Source: Rhodothermaceae bacterium
Lineage (GTDB): Bacteria > Bacteroidota > Rhodothermia > Rhodothermales > Bin80
NCBI GenBank assembly: GCA_009838195.1
Contig: VXSC01000036.1
Location: 62,001 to 126,000 of the forward strand
Direction of reading: 5' to 3'
DNA length: 64,000 bases
Shown: positions 54,448-62,036 of the stretch, in pieces
How the letters are laid out: each line of letters starts with the position of its first letter
Numbering within the stretch: the first letter of the stretch is position 1
Notes under the pieces: generated by a model
Seen by the model: the letters and a program-made list of their open reading frames with translations, nothing else
Told to the model about the DNA's origin: nothing
Database searches by the model: none
Position numbers and translations under genes: made by a program

Positions 54448-54962
54448 CTCACAAAATCAGGGGAGGCAGATCACTCATAGCTCCCCATGAGCTTTACAGC
54501 ACAGTTTCCGGCCGATACGATTTCTTTGTGCTTCGGGCGCACCGGCCCACAACACTCGCTTTACAAATTGTATTGTCCAGCAGGGGATCATCATGCCGTC
54601 ATGGACAGGAATTATTGTTCGCCAAGATAGTGACGCTGCAAGTGTTTTTTCTGCCAATTACATTCTTTATCTGTTATATAATGGAGAATATTGGTTATAT
54701 TACTGTTAATCCATGCTAGATTGCATCTCTAGGCCAGAGCATTGAAAAATCACCACCGTTTTATCTGCCGGTGCACAGTTCGAGATCCGTAGGTTTTTTC
54801 AAACTAAATTGAGATGTGGGCGCCACACATTGCGGCTTCGTGTGACTGAGATTATGGCAGGTCCTAATCGTATTGGATTGCAGTCCTTATTCTCACGCTC
54901 TTCAAGTCTTTGAAGTAATTTGTCAGGATGTACCGCTAATTCCTTGGAGTAGATCTGTTTGT
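54448..54962. other. 515-bp region without convincing gene
   Basis: The stretch between the broken surface gene and mnmD contains only short frames (for example 54475-54657 minus, 60 codons) with no family resemblance that I can support. A more A/T-rich segment lies at about 54640-54720. A weak CACCG/CGGTG hairpin (54754-54773) lacks a U-run. It may be a decay scar linked to the remnant beside it. Confidence 0.45.
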
Positions 54963-55676
54963 ATGGCCCAGCTTCTCGAAATCCGTGCAACCCAAGACAG
55001 TAGCCGGACTTTATACAGCAACCAGTATCAGCAATCATTCCATTCAATGCACGGTGCTTTGGCGGAGGCTAAACACGTGTTTCTTGAAGGTGCCCGATTG
55101 ACAGAACTATTCAAATCCAGGAAGGAGCTCGCCATTTTGGAGGTCGGCTTCGGCGCAGGGCTGAACTGGCTCCTAACTGCGTCGCTTGCCTTGCGCCATC
55201 ACGTCTCCGTCACATACACTGGATTAGATTTGCAAATACCCGGTGCTGACCTATTGTCCCAGTTGAGCTACGCAGATCTGATCCGAGACCCCTCGCTTGC
55301 AGAGCATCTCATTCAATGGCGACGAACGTTTGATGGAGAAATCCCTTGCGGCACCTATCAACTACCTTACGAATCCGACAGCGTCCTCCAATTGCATATC
55401 GGCGAAGCTACCGCTGCCAACTTTTCTCCCAATACTTACGACTGCATCTATCTGGATGCCTTTGATCCACGGGTAAACCCCGAGCTTTGGACATTGGATT
55501 TTATTCAGAAATTATATGATGCTCTACGTGATGGCAGCTGCCTTGTAACCTATTCTGCTGCCGGTCATGTCCGGCGTGCACTTGTCGCAAGTGGATTCTC
55601 GGTGATTCGCCGACCTGGACCACCCGGAAAACGAGAGGTACTTGCGGCATGGAAACCCAAACCTACTGCTCCGTGA
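54963..55676 (+). CDS. mnmD: tRNA (mnm5s2U34) methyltransferase MnmD
   Basis: The stand-alone methyltransferase half of MnmC, making the final methyl transfer of mnm5s2U34 in tRNA wobble positions. The 237-residue protein starts at ATG 54963 (MAQLLEIRATQDSSRTLYS), not at a TTG upstream in frame. Visible elements are NQYQQSFHSMHGALAEAKHVFLEG, the SAM site LEVGFGAGLNWLL, the catalytic DAFDPRVNPELW, and the C-terminal RPGPPGKREVLAA. Its 3' end overlaps the convergent aconitase-X small subunit gene by 14 bp. Confidence 0.93.
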   Translation: MAQLLEIRATQDSSRTLYSNQYQQSFHSMHGALAEAKHVFLEGARLTELFKSRKELAILEVGFGAGLNWLLTASLALRHHVSVTYTGLDLQIPGADLLSQLSYADLIRDPSLAEHLIQWRRTFDGEIPCGTYQLPYESDSVLQLHIGEATAANFSPNTYDCIYLDAFDPRVNPELWTLDFIQKLYDALRDGSCLVTYSAAGHVRRALVASGFSVIRRPGPPGKREVLAAWKPKPTAP

Positions 55677-56085
55677 CCGTGAGCTTTCCACTTTGATCCA
55701 ACGCTGCATACTGACCACTATTGAGCAACTTGAACGCTTCGGCCTCCAAGGCTAGTACCGGTATCGGTTTCTGGTAAAGCTCATCTGCAACTACTGAGGC
55801 AAGTACCAGAAATGTGTCCGCCTGACTTGTGATCAAAGCTGCGGGCGCAGTACCTCTTCGTATCGCTTCCAGCAGGACTGCAGTGGTCGTGCTCGAGCCT
55901 CTTGAAGCAGGAATTGCCAACATACAGCCCGTTGCAATTTTCCCCGATAATGGGTGCCGACGATCAATCACCTCTCCTGTAAACTGGTTGTAGCCGCCCC
56001 AGAAACTAAGCGGCGTATCGCTCACTAGAAGTGGACCGGAACCGTTCCCCTCTACGAGCGCTGTCCCGTGTACTACATGTCCCAT
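55663..56085 (-). CDS. Aconitase X small (swivelling, DUF126) subunit
   Basis: The 140-residue swivelling domain of the AcnX family. Motifs: VEGNGSGPLLVSDTPLSFWGGYNQFTGEVIDRRHPLSGKI and the phosphate/carboxylate-type loop ATGCMLAIPASRGSSTTTAVLLE. It partners with the large subunit just upstream, whose gene it overlaps by 13 bp, suggesting equal, coupled synthesis. Known bacterial AcnX enzymes are cis-3-hydroxy-L-proline dehydratases; archaeal ones act on phosphomevalonate. Confidence 0.92.
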   Translation of the reverse strand: MGHVVHGTALVEGNGSGPLLVSDTPLSFWGGYNQFTGEVIDRRHPLSGKIATGCMLAIPASRGSSTTTAVLLEAIRRGTAPAALITSQADTFLVLASVVADELYQKPIPVLALEAEAFKLLNSGQYAALDQSGKLTVTEQ

Positions 56086-57332
56086 CGCGTTGAATCGATT
56101 TCAATTCTACCCAATATGGCTGATTGGACACAGTCTTCGAGCGATCCGTATACCACACGGGTTCCCAACAACCCAGGCGCGTAATAGGCATATTTCGCGG
56201 AATTCGTCATCAACACATTGATGGAATCGGGAAGCATCGGACTGGTTAGGATGCATGTATCAACCGTCACAGTTCCTCCAAAACGCCTGATCACCTCCAG
56301 ATACCCCGCCCTATCTGCAAGTGTACGTACCACGCGGCTTGCAGTAATCAAAAACTGGACCCGCTCATGCTTGCATTTCCCCATTACAAGTTTTGATAAT
56401 AAAGCAAACTCATTCAAAGAAAAATGAGGACTCCCCAGAGCAATCATATCCAGTTGGTCGTTATCTGTCGTGGTTAACTCGTTGCGCACGGTACGCAAAA
56501 TGTCCATCGTGATCGCCGTGCTGCGAAGGGGAGGCTTTCCACAAAATACTGTGTTCCTATCAGGAGCCTCGGGAGTAACTCCAATGATGTGATAAAGCGC
56601 GACTGTCCCCGCAGATGCCATTGCCGCTCCCAGCGCTTTCAGGTTATCTTCGCCTGGAGCTACATCCAGTCCTTCGATCACCGGAACAAATGTTCCGGCA
56701 TCCATGCCAATTAGATGCCCCAATACTCCATAAAAACTATCATCTTCCAGAAGAGCGGGCGGAATGCCTCTGAGGTGGTAGAGCAGTTGCCCTCGCCGGT
56801 TCTCCTCCAGATGTAGGCCTGCTGCCGGAGCGCGACCTGTAATCGCCGCACATATATCCAGAAGATCGGGATAACGTGCTGTCCTTGCCCCCAAAACTGA
56901 ATTAACGAATACGACAGCACTGGATTCTCCCCATGCCACTTGCTGTCCGAGAACTGGACGTTCGCTTTCCTGATATGGGGCGCAGGTCCAGGTAGGCTTG
57001 CATCCCATGGACTGATAGGCAACCATCTGCTTTCGGGCTTTTTCCGCCCAATCCGCGGGCACAGCCCAGCGTCTCCATCCATGTTCATCCACCCCGCTCA
57101 CATTCAAGGTTGTCGGAACGACGACCTTCGCTCCCCAACCTGATAGCCGCTCCGCATATTCAAGCGTTGCATCCCCCTGAAACAGCGAGCTGTCGATGTG
57201 CGCAGCAGTGATATCCAAAAATTTTTGGGCCCCGAAGACCGGTAACATGCGCACGAGGATCCGCATGGCCATCTGCCGGGCCTTCCCGTGTTCACCGTGC
57301 AAATCCGCCTGATCCCTTAACGTCAGATTCAT
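56073..57332 (-). CDS. Aconitase X large (catalytic) subunit
   Basis: An Fe-S cluster dehydratase domain, 419 residues from ATG 57332 (MNLTLRDQADLHGEHGKARQMAM). A TTG seven codons upstream is less likely. It shows AcnX landmarks: MGCKPTWTCAPYQ, AWGESSAVVFVNSVLGARTARYPDLLDICAAITGRAP, LKALGAAMASAGTVALYHIIGVTPEA, LIALGSPHFS-like MIALGSPHFSLNEF, and VDTCILTSP. A probable activity is cis-3-hydroxy-L-proline dehydratase, but no proline-degradation genes are adjacent; the nearby arginase is only a weak link to amino-acid catabolism. Confidence 0.9.
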   Translation of the reverse strand: MNLTLRDQADLHGEHGKARQMAMRILVRMLPVFGAQKFLDITAAHIDSSLFQGDATLEYAERLSGWGAKVVVPTTLNVSGVDEHGWRRWAVPADWAEKARKQMVAYQSMGCKPTWTCAPYQESERPVLGQQVAWGESSAVVFVNSVLGARTARYPDLLDICAAITGRAPAAGLHLEENRRGQLLYHLRGIPPALLEDDSFYGVLGHLIGMDAGTFVPVIEGLDVAPGEDNLKALGAAMASAGTVALYHIIGVTPEAPDRNTVFCGKPPLRSTAITMDILRTVRNELTTTDNDQLDMIALGSPHFSLNEFALLSKLVMGKCKHERVQFLITASRVVRTLADRAGYLEVIRRFGGTVTVDTCILTSPMLPDSINVLMTNSAKYAYYAPGLLGTRVVYGSLEDCVQSAILGRIEIDSTRWDM

Positions 57333-57434
57333 CGACAATGACCTAATGTCCAAATAGTCTCTTTCCTAAAAGATGAAACTCTCCGAGCTCCAGCTTCTTG
57401 ACTATGGTACGAACCAGATCACTATATTGCGCCC

Positions 57435-58718
57435 TTGAAGTACCCCCTAAATGCTTTGATCAAACTTCTTTGTCTTGGTGATGCCCACTTGGGGCGTTAT
57501 CCATCCAGGGTTCCTACTGACAAATCATCATTATCGGTCCGTGCCGTCTGGAGACGAGCCGTTACAGAAGCCATTGACAATGATGTTGACGCCGTGATTC
57601 TGACGGGAGATATGGCCGACAACAACAATTCGTACTTTGAAGCCTATGGAGCACTTCGAAGCGAAATTTCCAGGCTGAGCCAATATAATATTCCTGTAGT
57701 CGCAGTCGCAGGAAATCACGACCACGAAGTCCTTCCCCGACTCGCTGAATCAATGCCTGATGACAATCTTACATTGCTCGGGCAAGGCGGAACCTGGGAG
57801 GAAAAAATAGTGAAAGCCCGGTCTGGTCGATCCCTTCGTTGCGTTGGCTGGTCCTTCCCCAGTGCCCATTATGATCGGTCGCCTCTGGATATTTTCAACC
57901 TGCCGCAGAGTGAATATTTTACGGTCGGGATTGTCCACGGAGCTCTGGAGAGTCAGAGCAAGTTCGCCCCGTTAGCCAAACGAGACCTAGATGCTCACCC
58001 CGTCGACCTATGGCTACTTGGACACGTCCACGCTCCCAAACTTCATGAAGATCGCAGGGCTCCGGTCCTGTATCCAGGATCCCCTCAACCTTTGGATCCC
58101 GGTGAGCCTGGTACTCATGGCCCATGGATGATTACAATTGATGATGATAATCATATTCAGGCTGAGCAACTCCCGCTGGCATCCGTACGCTATGAAGAGA
58201 TTGTGATTGATGTATCAGGTCGGGAGAAGATCGGGGACATAGACACCTCCATAGTGGAGCAGCTTGAGGAATCTACCGCAGAGCTGACCAAAAATTATCC
58301 TCTGCTCCAATATCTCTCCTGCCGACTGATACTTGACGGACAAACGCGGTTACACCGCGCACTGTCCACCGAAGGCTTTGCCAATACCGACAGCTATGAT
58401 CGACAAGTCAATCAATGCAGAATTGTCATTGATAAAGTTTCCATTAACACCGTACCAAACCGCGATCTGCAGGAAATCGCACAACTCAAAAATGATCCAC
58501 CGGGTATACTCGCACGGTGGCTCTTGAAGCTCGAAAATACTGACGATCATGACTTAATTAGCGATGCGCGTGACTCCGCAAAGACGGTATATAGCAGCAC
58601 CGGATTCAAAACCCTTGGTGAAAAAGAACCCGACCCAGAGACGCTTACCAGACTGGTGAACCAGCATGCGTTACTTCTTCTTGATGAACTCCTGGCCCAG
58701 AAAGAAGACAATGACTGA
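57435..58718 (+). CDS. SbcD/YhaO-like metallophosphoesterase (DNA repair nuclease family)
   Basis: A 427-residue Mre11-like phosphoesterase with the ordered motifs LCLGDAHLG, LTGDMADNN, AGNHDHEV, GIVHGAL and WLLGHVHAPK. A long C-terminal part (about 240-427) would contact its ATPase partner. Start choices are TTG 57435 or TTG 57456 (MIKLLCLGDAHLG); no ATG is in frame, and the second is closer to the family norm. Its stop overlaps the SMC-like ATPase start by 8 bp (ATGACTGA), pointing to a nuclease-ATPase complex like SbcCD or YhaO/YhaN. Confidence 0.9.
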   Translation: MKYPLNALIKLLCLGDAHLGRYPSRVPTDKSSLSVRAVWRRAVTEAIDNDVDAVILTGDMADNNNSYFEAYGALRSEISRLSQYNIPVVAVAGNHDHEVLPRLAESMPDDNLTLLGQGGTWEEKIVKARSGRSLRCVGWSFPSAHYDRSPLDIFNLPQSEYFTVGIVHGALESQSKFAPLAKRDLDAHPVDLWLLGHVHAPKLHEDRRAPVLYPGSPQPLDPGEPGTHGPWMITIDDDNHIQAEQLPLASVRYEEIVIDVSGREKIGDIDTSIVEQLEESTAELTKNYPLLQYLSCRLILDGQTRLHRALSTEGFANTDSYDRQVNQCRIVIDKVSINTVPNRDLQEIAQLKNDPPGILARWLLKLENTDDHDLISDARDSAKTVYSSTGFKTLGEKEPDPETLTRLVNQHALLLLDELLAQKEDND

Positions 58719-61470
58719 ATCATTATTCTTCAAGGAGGTGCGGGTCGACCGGATGTACGGTTCGAATTTTGATCTTTTCCTCTCGGATCTTTCTGCACAT
58801 CTCAACATCGTATTTGGACCAAATGGGGCAGGAAAAACTACGATCGCCAATGCTTTAAACGGACTGCTTCTACCTAGCGCTGGCCGTGCAGTCCACCTAC
58901 ATGCAACTGCGGATCTCTGTTTTGGCAACCGAACACTCCATTTGGACGTGCAAGATCGGCGGGCTGAATGCCGGATCGGAGGAAAAACGGTCGACCGAAG
59001 TGAGCTATCCCAGTTTCTCCGTCCAAAAAGTTATCATCTGTCCCTCCAAGAACTCCTCCCGGAAGTAACCGGTGACGGGGATCTAGCCCAAGAAATTATC
59101 AGACAGGCCAATGGCGGGTTTGATATTGCTAAAGCTGGTAAAGAGCTTGCATTCAGTCTCCAGAAACGATACAATAGGACAACTGAGGCCAAAGAGTTTG
59201 AGAGTGCCAACGACAAACTTCGGCGAGTACAACGAGAGCAGCACCACCTTCAGGATCAGAAAAATCAACGTGCAAACATTCAATCCGACCTTGATGTATC
59301 CAGACAGGCTGCAGAACGTGTGACAGCCATTGAAAAGATTCGAAAATGGCAGATTGCTGATGCAAAATACCAGGAAGCAGGAGCTATCGTAGAGGCCTAT
59401 CCCGCTGCGATTCGCTCCAGCCATGATCTGACCGACATTGTATCGAAAACCCAGGAATTAGCCAGTGCTCTTGCCCAATTGAAAAGAGATGTCGGAGTAC
59501 AGCGTGAAGCAATTGAATCTACGCAGGAAAAACTTGATCAAAATCGACTTTCGCCGAATGGGCTCGAACCCGGTGAATTGCAACTGCTGGACTCACACAC
59601 TCGAGACTGCTCTGAACAATCCCGGGAGCTAGAAAAGCTGAACGAAACCCGTCAGGCCACAAAAGAACAGGCACGGGAAGCCTGGGAGAACCTTGGCGGC
59701 CGCGCAAAACACGGTTGGGACCCTGCTTTCACACAGGAAGACCTACGGCACCTGCAAAAATATGCGAAAGACTTTGGTTCGCACATTCATGAAAAACAGT
59801 CACTGAAATCATTAAAAACCCTACTTGAAACCGCGGATCGTAAAGAGGCTGGCATGAACAGTGATGAGCTTCGAGATGCACAGCGGATTCTCGTACAATG
59901 GATCCTGGCTTTGAAGAAAGATTTTCCACAACGACAAAATGTCCGCACGCTACTTCTCATCATAATTATCCTGTCCACGGTTCTGTCTCTGGGAGCCGGA
60001 TTCTTCTTGCATCCCACTGGTTTTTCTGGACTGCTGGTTAGTGCACTCACCTTCTGGATCTACACCCTGCTCCACTCAAACAAACAACCGCGGATTGCAT
60101 CTATACAAATTGACAAGCTGAAGCGTTTGCTTCCTGAGTTATCCCAAAAGTCCGACCTGGATTCGTTACGGTCGGGTCTTAACCAGTTAGTCGAAATACG
60201 GTCCAAAGTACAATTGGACGAACTGAAGTCAAATGAGGGATTGCGAACAGAGCGTTCTCTGGAAAACTTGGCTGAGCGGGAATCTGAACTTGAAACCCGC
60301 AAGCAAGAACTGGTTAGTTCACTCCATCTTGATGATCCCCCAAGCGACATTACTTCCCTGATCGAGTTCGTTGATCGTATCCTCAACTGGCGGAAGCTGG
60401 ACCGCAAAGCAAAGGAATTAACCACTGAATACAACATTACCTCCGAACGCTATGGAACTCTATTGAAAACGACAGGAGATCTATTTGCGAAACACGGGTA
60501 CGATCGACCAACTGATCCACGCGATGCTGAACGACTTCTTGATGAACTCAGGCATGACAATGACGCCGCCAAACGTGACAGCGACCGCCTCGCTCAGGAG
60601 AAACGAGCATGGGAGACGACCCAGAGCCAACTCAAAGATCAAGAATCCCGGTATACGAAGGTGTTCACCGATCTGGAACTAGATATAGGGGATCTTGCTG
60701 GCCTCGCGAACCGTGCTGGGCAATTTGCAGAATGGACCAAAGCGAACGCCCACGCGAACGAATTACGGATACGTTCGGAGAGCTTACACCGAGATCTTCC
60801 AGATGGACACCAATCACTCCTGGAAGCTGAAAATCTTGAGGACGAGCTATTGTTGGCACAGCAGGAATCTGAAAAAGAGAAGAATTTACAGAAACGTCTT
60901 ACCCGGCTCGATGCTGAAATTGAACGTACGGAAGCGGGTAACTCCCTTGAAAATGCACTCGCTGAAAAAGAAAACAAGCGGATAGCGCTTGAGCGCGTTC
61001 GGGAAGAGAAAGCGGCTAAGGCGGTTGGGCAGGCGATCCTTGATACTCTCCGTGAGAATGCAATTAAAAATGCCCCTCTGGTATTTCAACGTGCACAGGA
61101 GAATTTTCAACAAGTTACCGATCACCGCTACACGCTCAAGATCCCACAGAACGATAGTTTCAGAGCACGAGACAATCAGCGAAAGCGTGATTTTGATTTA
61201 ACGGAGTTATCCAGTGCAACGAGAGTCCAGCTACTCCTTTCTGTGCGCCTTGCATTTGTTGAGACACAGGAGACCAACTACCGTTTACCGATCACCCTCG
61301 ACGAAACGCTCGCCAACAGTGATGATGAGCGTGCACGAGCGATCATCAAAACAATGGTAACCCTGGCTGAAGATCGACAGATTTTCTACTTTACCGCACA
61401 ACAGGATGAAGTGGACAAGTGGGGAGATTTCGTTCCCGAACATTTGCTGAAGGTATATTCCATTGGGTGA
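58711..61470 (+). CDS. SbcC/YhaN-like coiled-coil AAA ATPase with membrane hairpin
   Basis: A 919-residue Rad50/SMC-type ATPase. The N-terminal Walker A is [16 protein letters not shown] (about 31-46). Long coiled coils follow, and the second ATPase lobe near the C terminus has a signature-like ELSSATRVQLLLSVRLAF and Walker B PITLDETLANSDDERA. In the middle (about 413-455) there is a strong double hydrophobic stretch, LLLIIIILSTVLSLGAGFF and GLLVSALTFWIYTLL, as in YhaN-type proteins but not in classical SbcC. This suggests a membrane-tethered nuclease complex. ATG 58711 is chosen for the 8-bp overlap with the phosphoesterase gene and the family-like N terminus. Confidence 0.9.
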   Translation: MTESLFFKEVRVDRMYGSNFDLFLSDLSAHLNIVFGPNGAGKTTIANALNGLLLPSAGRAVHLHATADLCFGNRTLHLDVQDRRAECRIGGKTVDRSELSQFLRPKSYHLSLQELLPEVTGDGDLAQEIIRQANGGFDIAKAGKELAFSLQKRYNRTTEAKEFESANDKLRRVQREQHHLQDQKNQRANIQSDLDVSRQAAERVTAIEKIRKWQIADAKYQEAGAIVEAYPAAIRSSHDLTDIVSKTQELASALAQLKRDVGVQREAIESTQEKLDQNRLSPNGLEPGELQLLDSHTRDCSEQSRELEKLNETRQATKEQAREAWENLGGRAKHGWDPAFTQEDLRHLQKYAKDFGSHIHEKQSLKSLKTLLETADRKEAGMNSDELRDAQRILVQWILALKKDFPQRQNVRTLLLIIIILSTVLSLGAGFFLHPTGFSGLLVSALTFWIYTLLHSNKQPRIASIQIDKLKRLLPELSQKSDLDSLRSGLNQLVEIRSKVQLDELKSNEGLRTERSLENLAERESELETRKQELVSSLHLDDPPSDITSLIEFVDRILNWRKLDRKAKELTTEYNITSERYGTLLKTTGDLFAKHGYDRPTDPRDAERLLDELRHDNDAAKRDSDRLAQEKRAWETTQSQLKDQESRYTKVFTDLELDIGDLAGLANRAGQFAEWTKANAHANELRIRSESLHRDLPDGHQSLLEAENLEDELLLAQQESEKEKNLQKRLTRLDAEIERTEAGNSLENALAEKENKRIALERVREEKAAKAVGQAILDTLRENAIKNAPLVFQRAQENFQQVTDHRYTLKIPQNDSFRARDNQRKRDFDLTELSSATRVQLLLSVRLAFVETQETNYRLPITLDETLANSDDERARAIIKTMVTLAEDRQIFYFTAQQDEVDKWGDFVPEHLLKVYSIG

Positions 61471-61567
61471 GGCCAAACCTGTGTCCGCAGTCATAGTGGA
61501 TGATGGATCTGTTTAGGTCTAAGCGATCTCGAACCGATATAATCAACATTGGGTATTATGAACCCGA

Positions 61568-62011
61568 ATGCACAATCAATCCATCAGAGTAATGGCATCT
61601 AGAGATAAGGAGTTGGACCTCACCCACAAGCTGGAGCCGGAGACACCTTTGGAAGTTGTGAGGCATGTTACCAATGTGCAAGACACCATGTCATTCAGCG
61701 AGCCGTTGCCCTCCGCGTCCGAGTTGGCTGAGTACGAGAAAGTACAACCCGGTGCGGCTGATCGAATTATTAGCATCATAGAAAAAGGGCAGTCACTGGA
61801 GAGTGACGCTCTTCAGGAAAAGGCAGCTCTCGCCAAGCATAGGCTGACGGCTTCTACGATCATGTCTTTATCTCTAATTGCAACTGCTGTAGCCGCTCTT
61901 ATCTTTGGTCCTGGCTGGTTATCAATCCCGCTTGGATTTGGGGGAATCCTAGCTTTTGCACTGCGAGAATTGTTGAACAGAGACATAGGTCGAAGGAATG
62001 GTAACGTGTAG
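61568..62011 (+). CDS. DUF2335-like small membrane protein
   Basis: A 147-residue protein with the DUF2335 core FSEPLPSASELAEYEKVQPGAADRIISIIEKGQ, a linker helix (SDALQEKAALAKHRLT) and two C-terminal hydrophobic segments (about 97-113 and 116-133). Function is unknown in the literature I can recall; members are often near mobile or defence genes. Here it lies 97 bp after the YhaN-like ATPase and 25 bp before the PhoD-like lipoprotein. An internal ATG (61592) is a possible start. Confidence 0.8.
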   Translation: MHNQSIRVMASRDKELDLTHKLEPETPLEVVRHVTNVQDTMSFSEPLPSASELAEYEKVQPGAADRIISIIEKGQSLESDALQEKAALAKHRLTASTIMSLSLIATAVAALIFGPGWLSIPLGFGGILAFALRELLNRDIGRRNGNV

Positions 62012-62036
62012 TTTTATAGATATTGGTACTACTGAG

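Noticed and set aside
54475-54657. Minus-strand 60-codon frame as a transposase remnant
   Set aside because: A vague resemblance to mobile-element text could not be supported by any motif; no inverted repeats or target duplication were seen.
54754-54773. CACCG/CGGTG hairpin as terminator
   Set aside because: Ten-nt loop, 5-bp stem and no T-run; not located after a gene on the matching strand.
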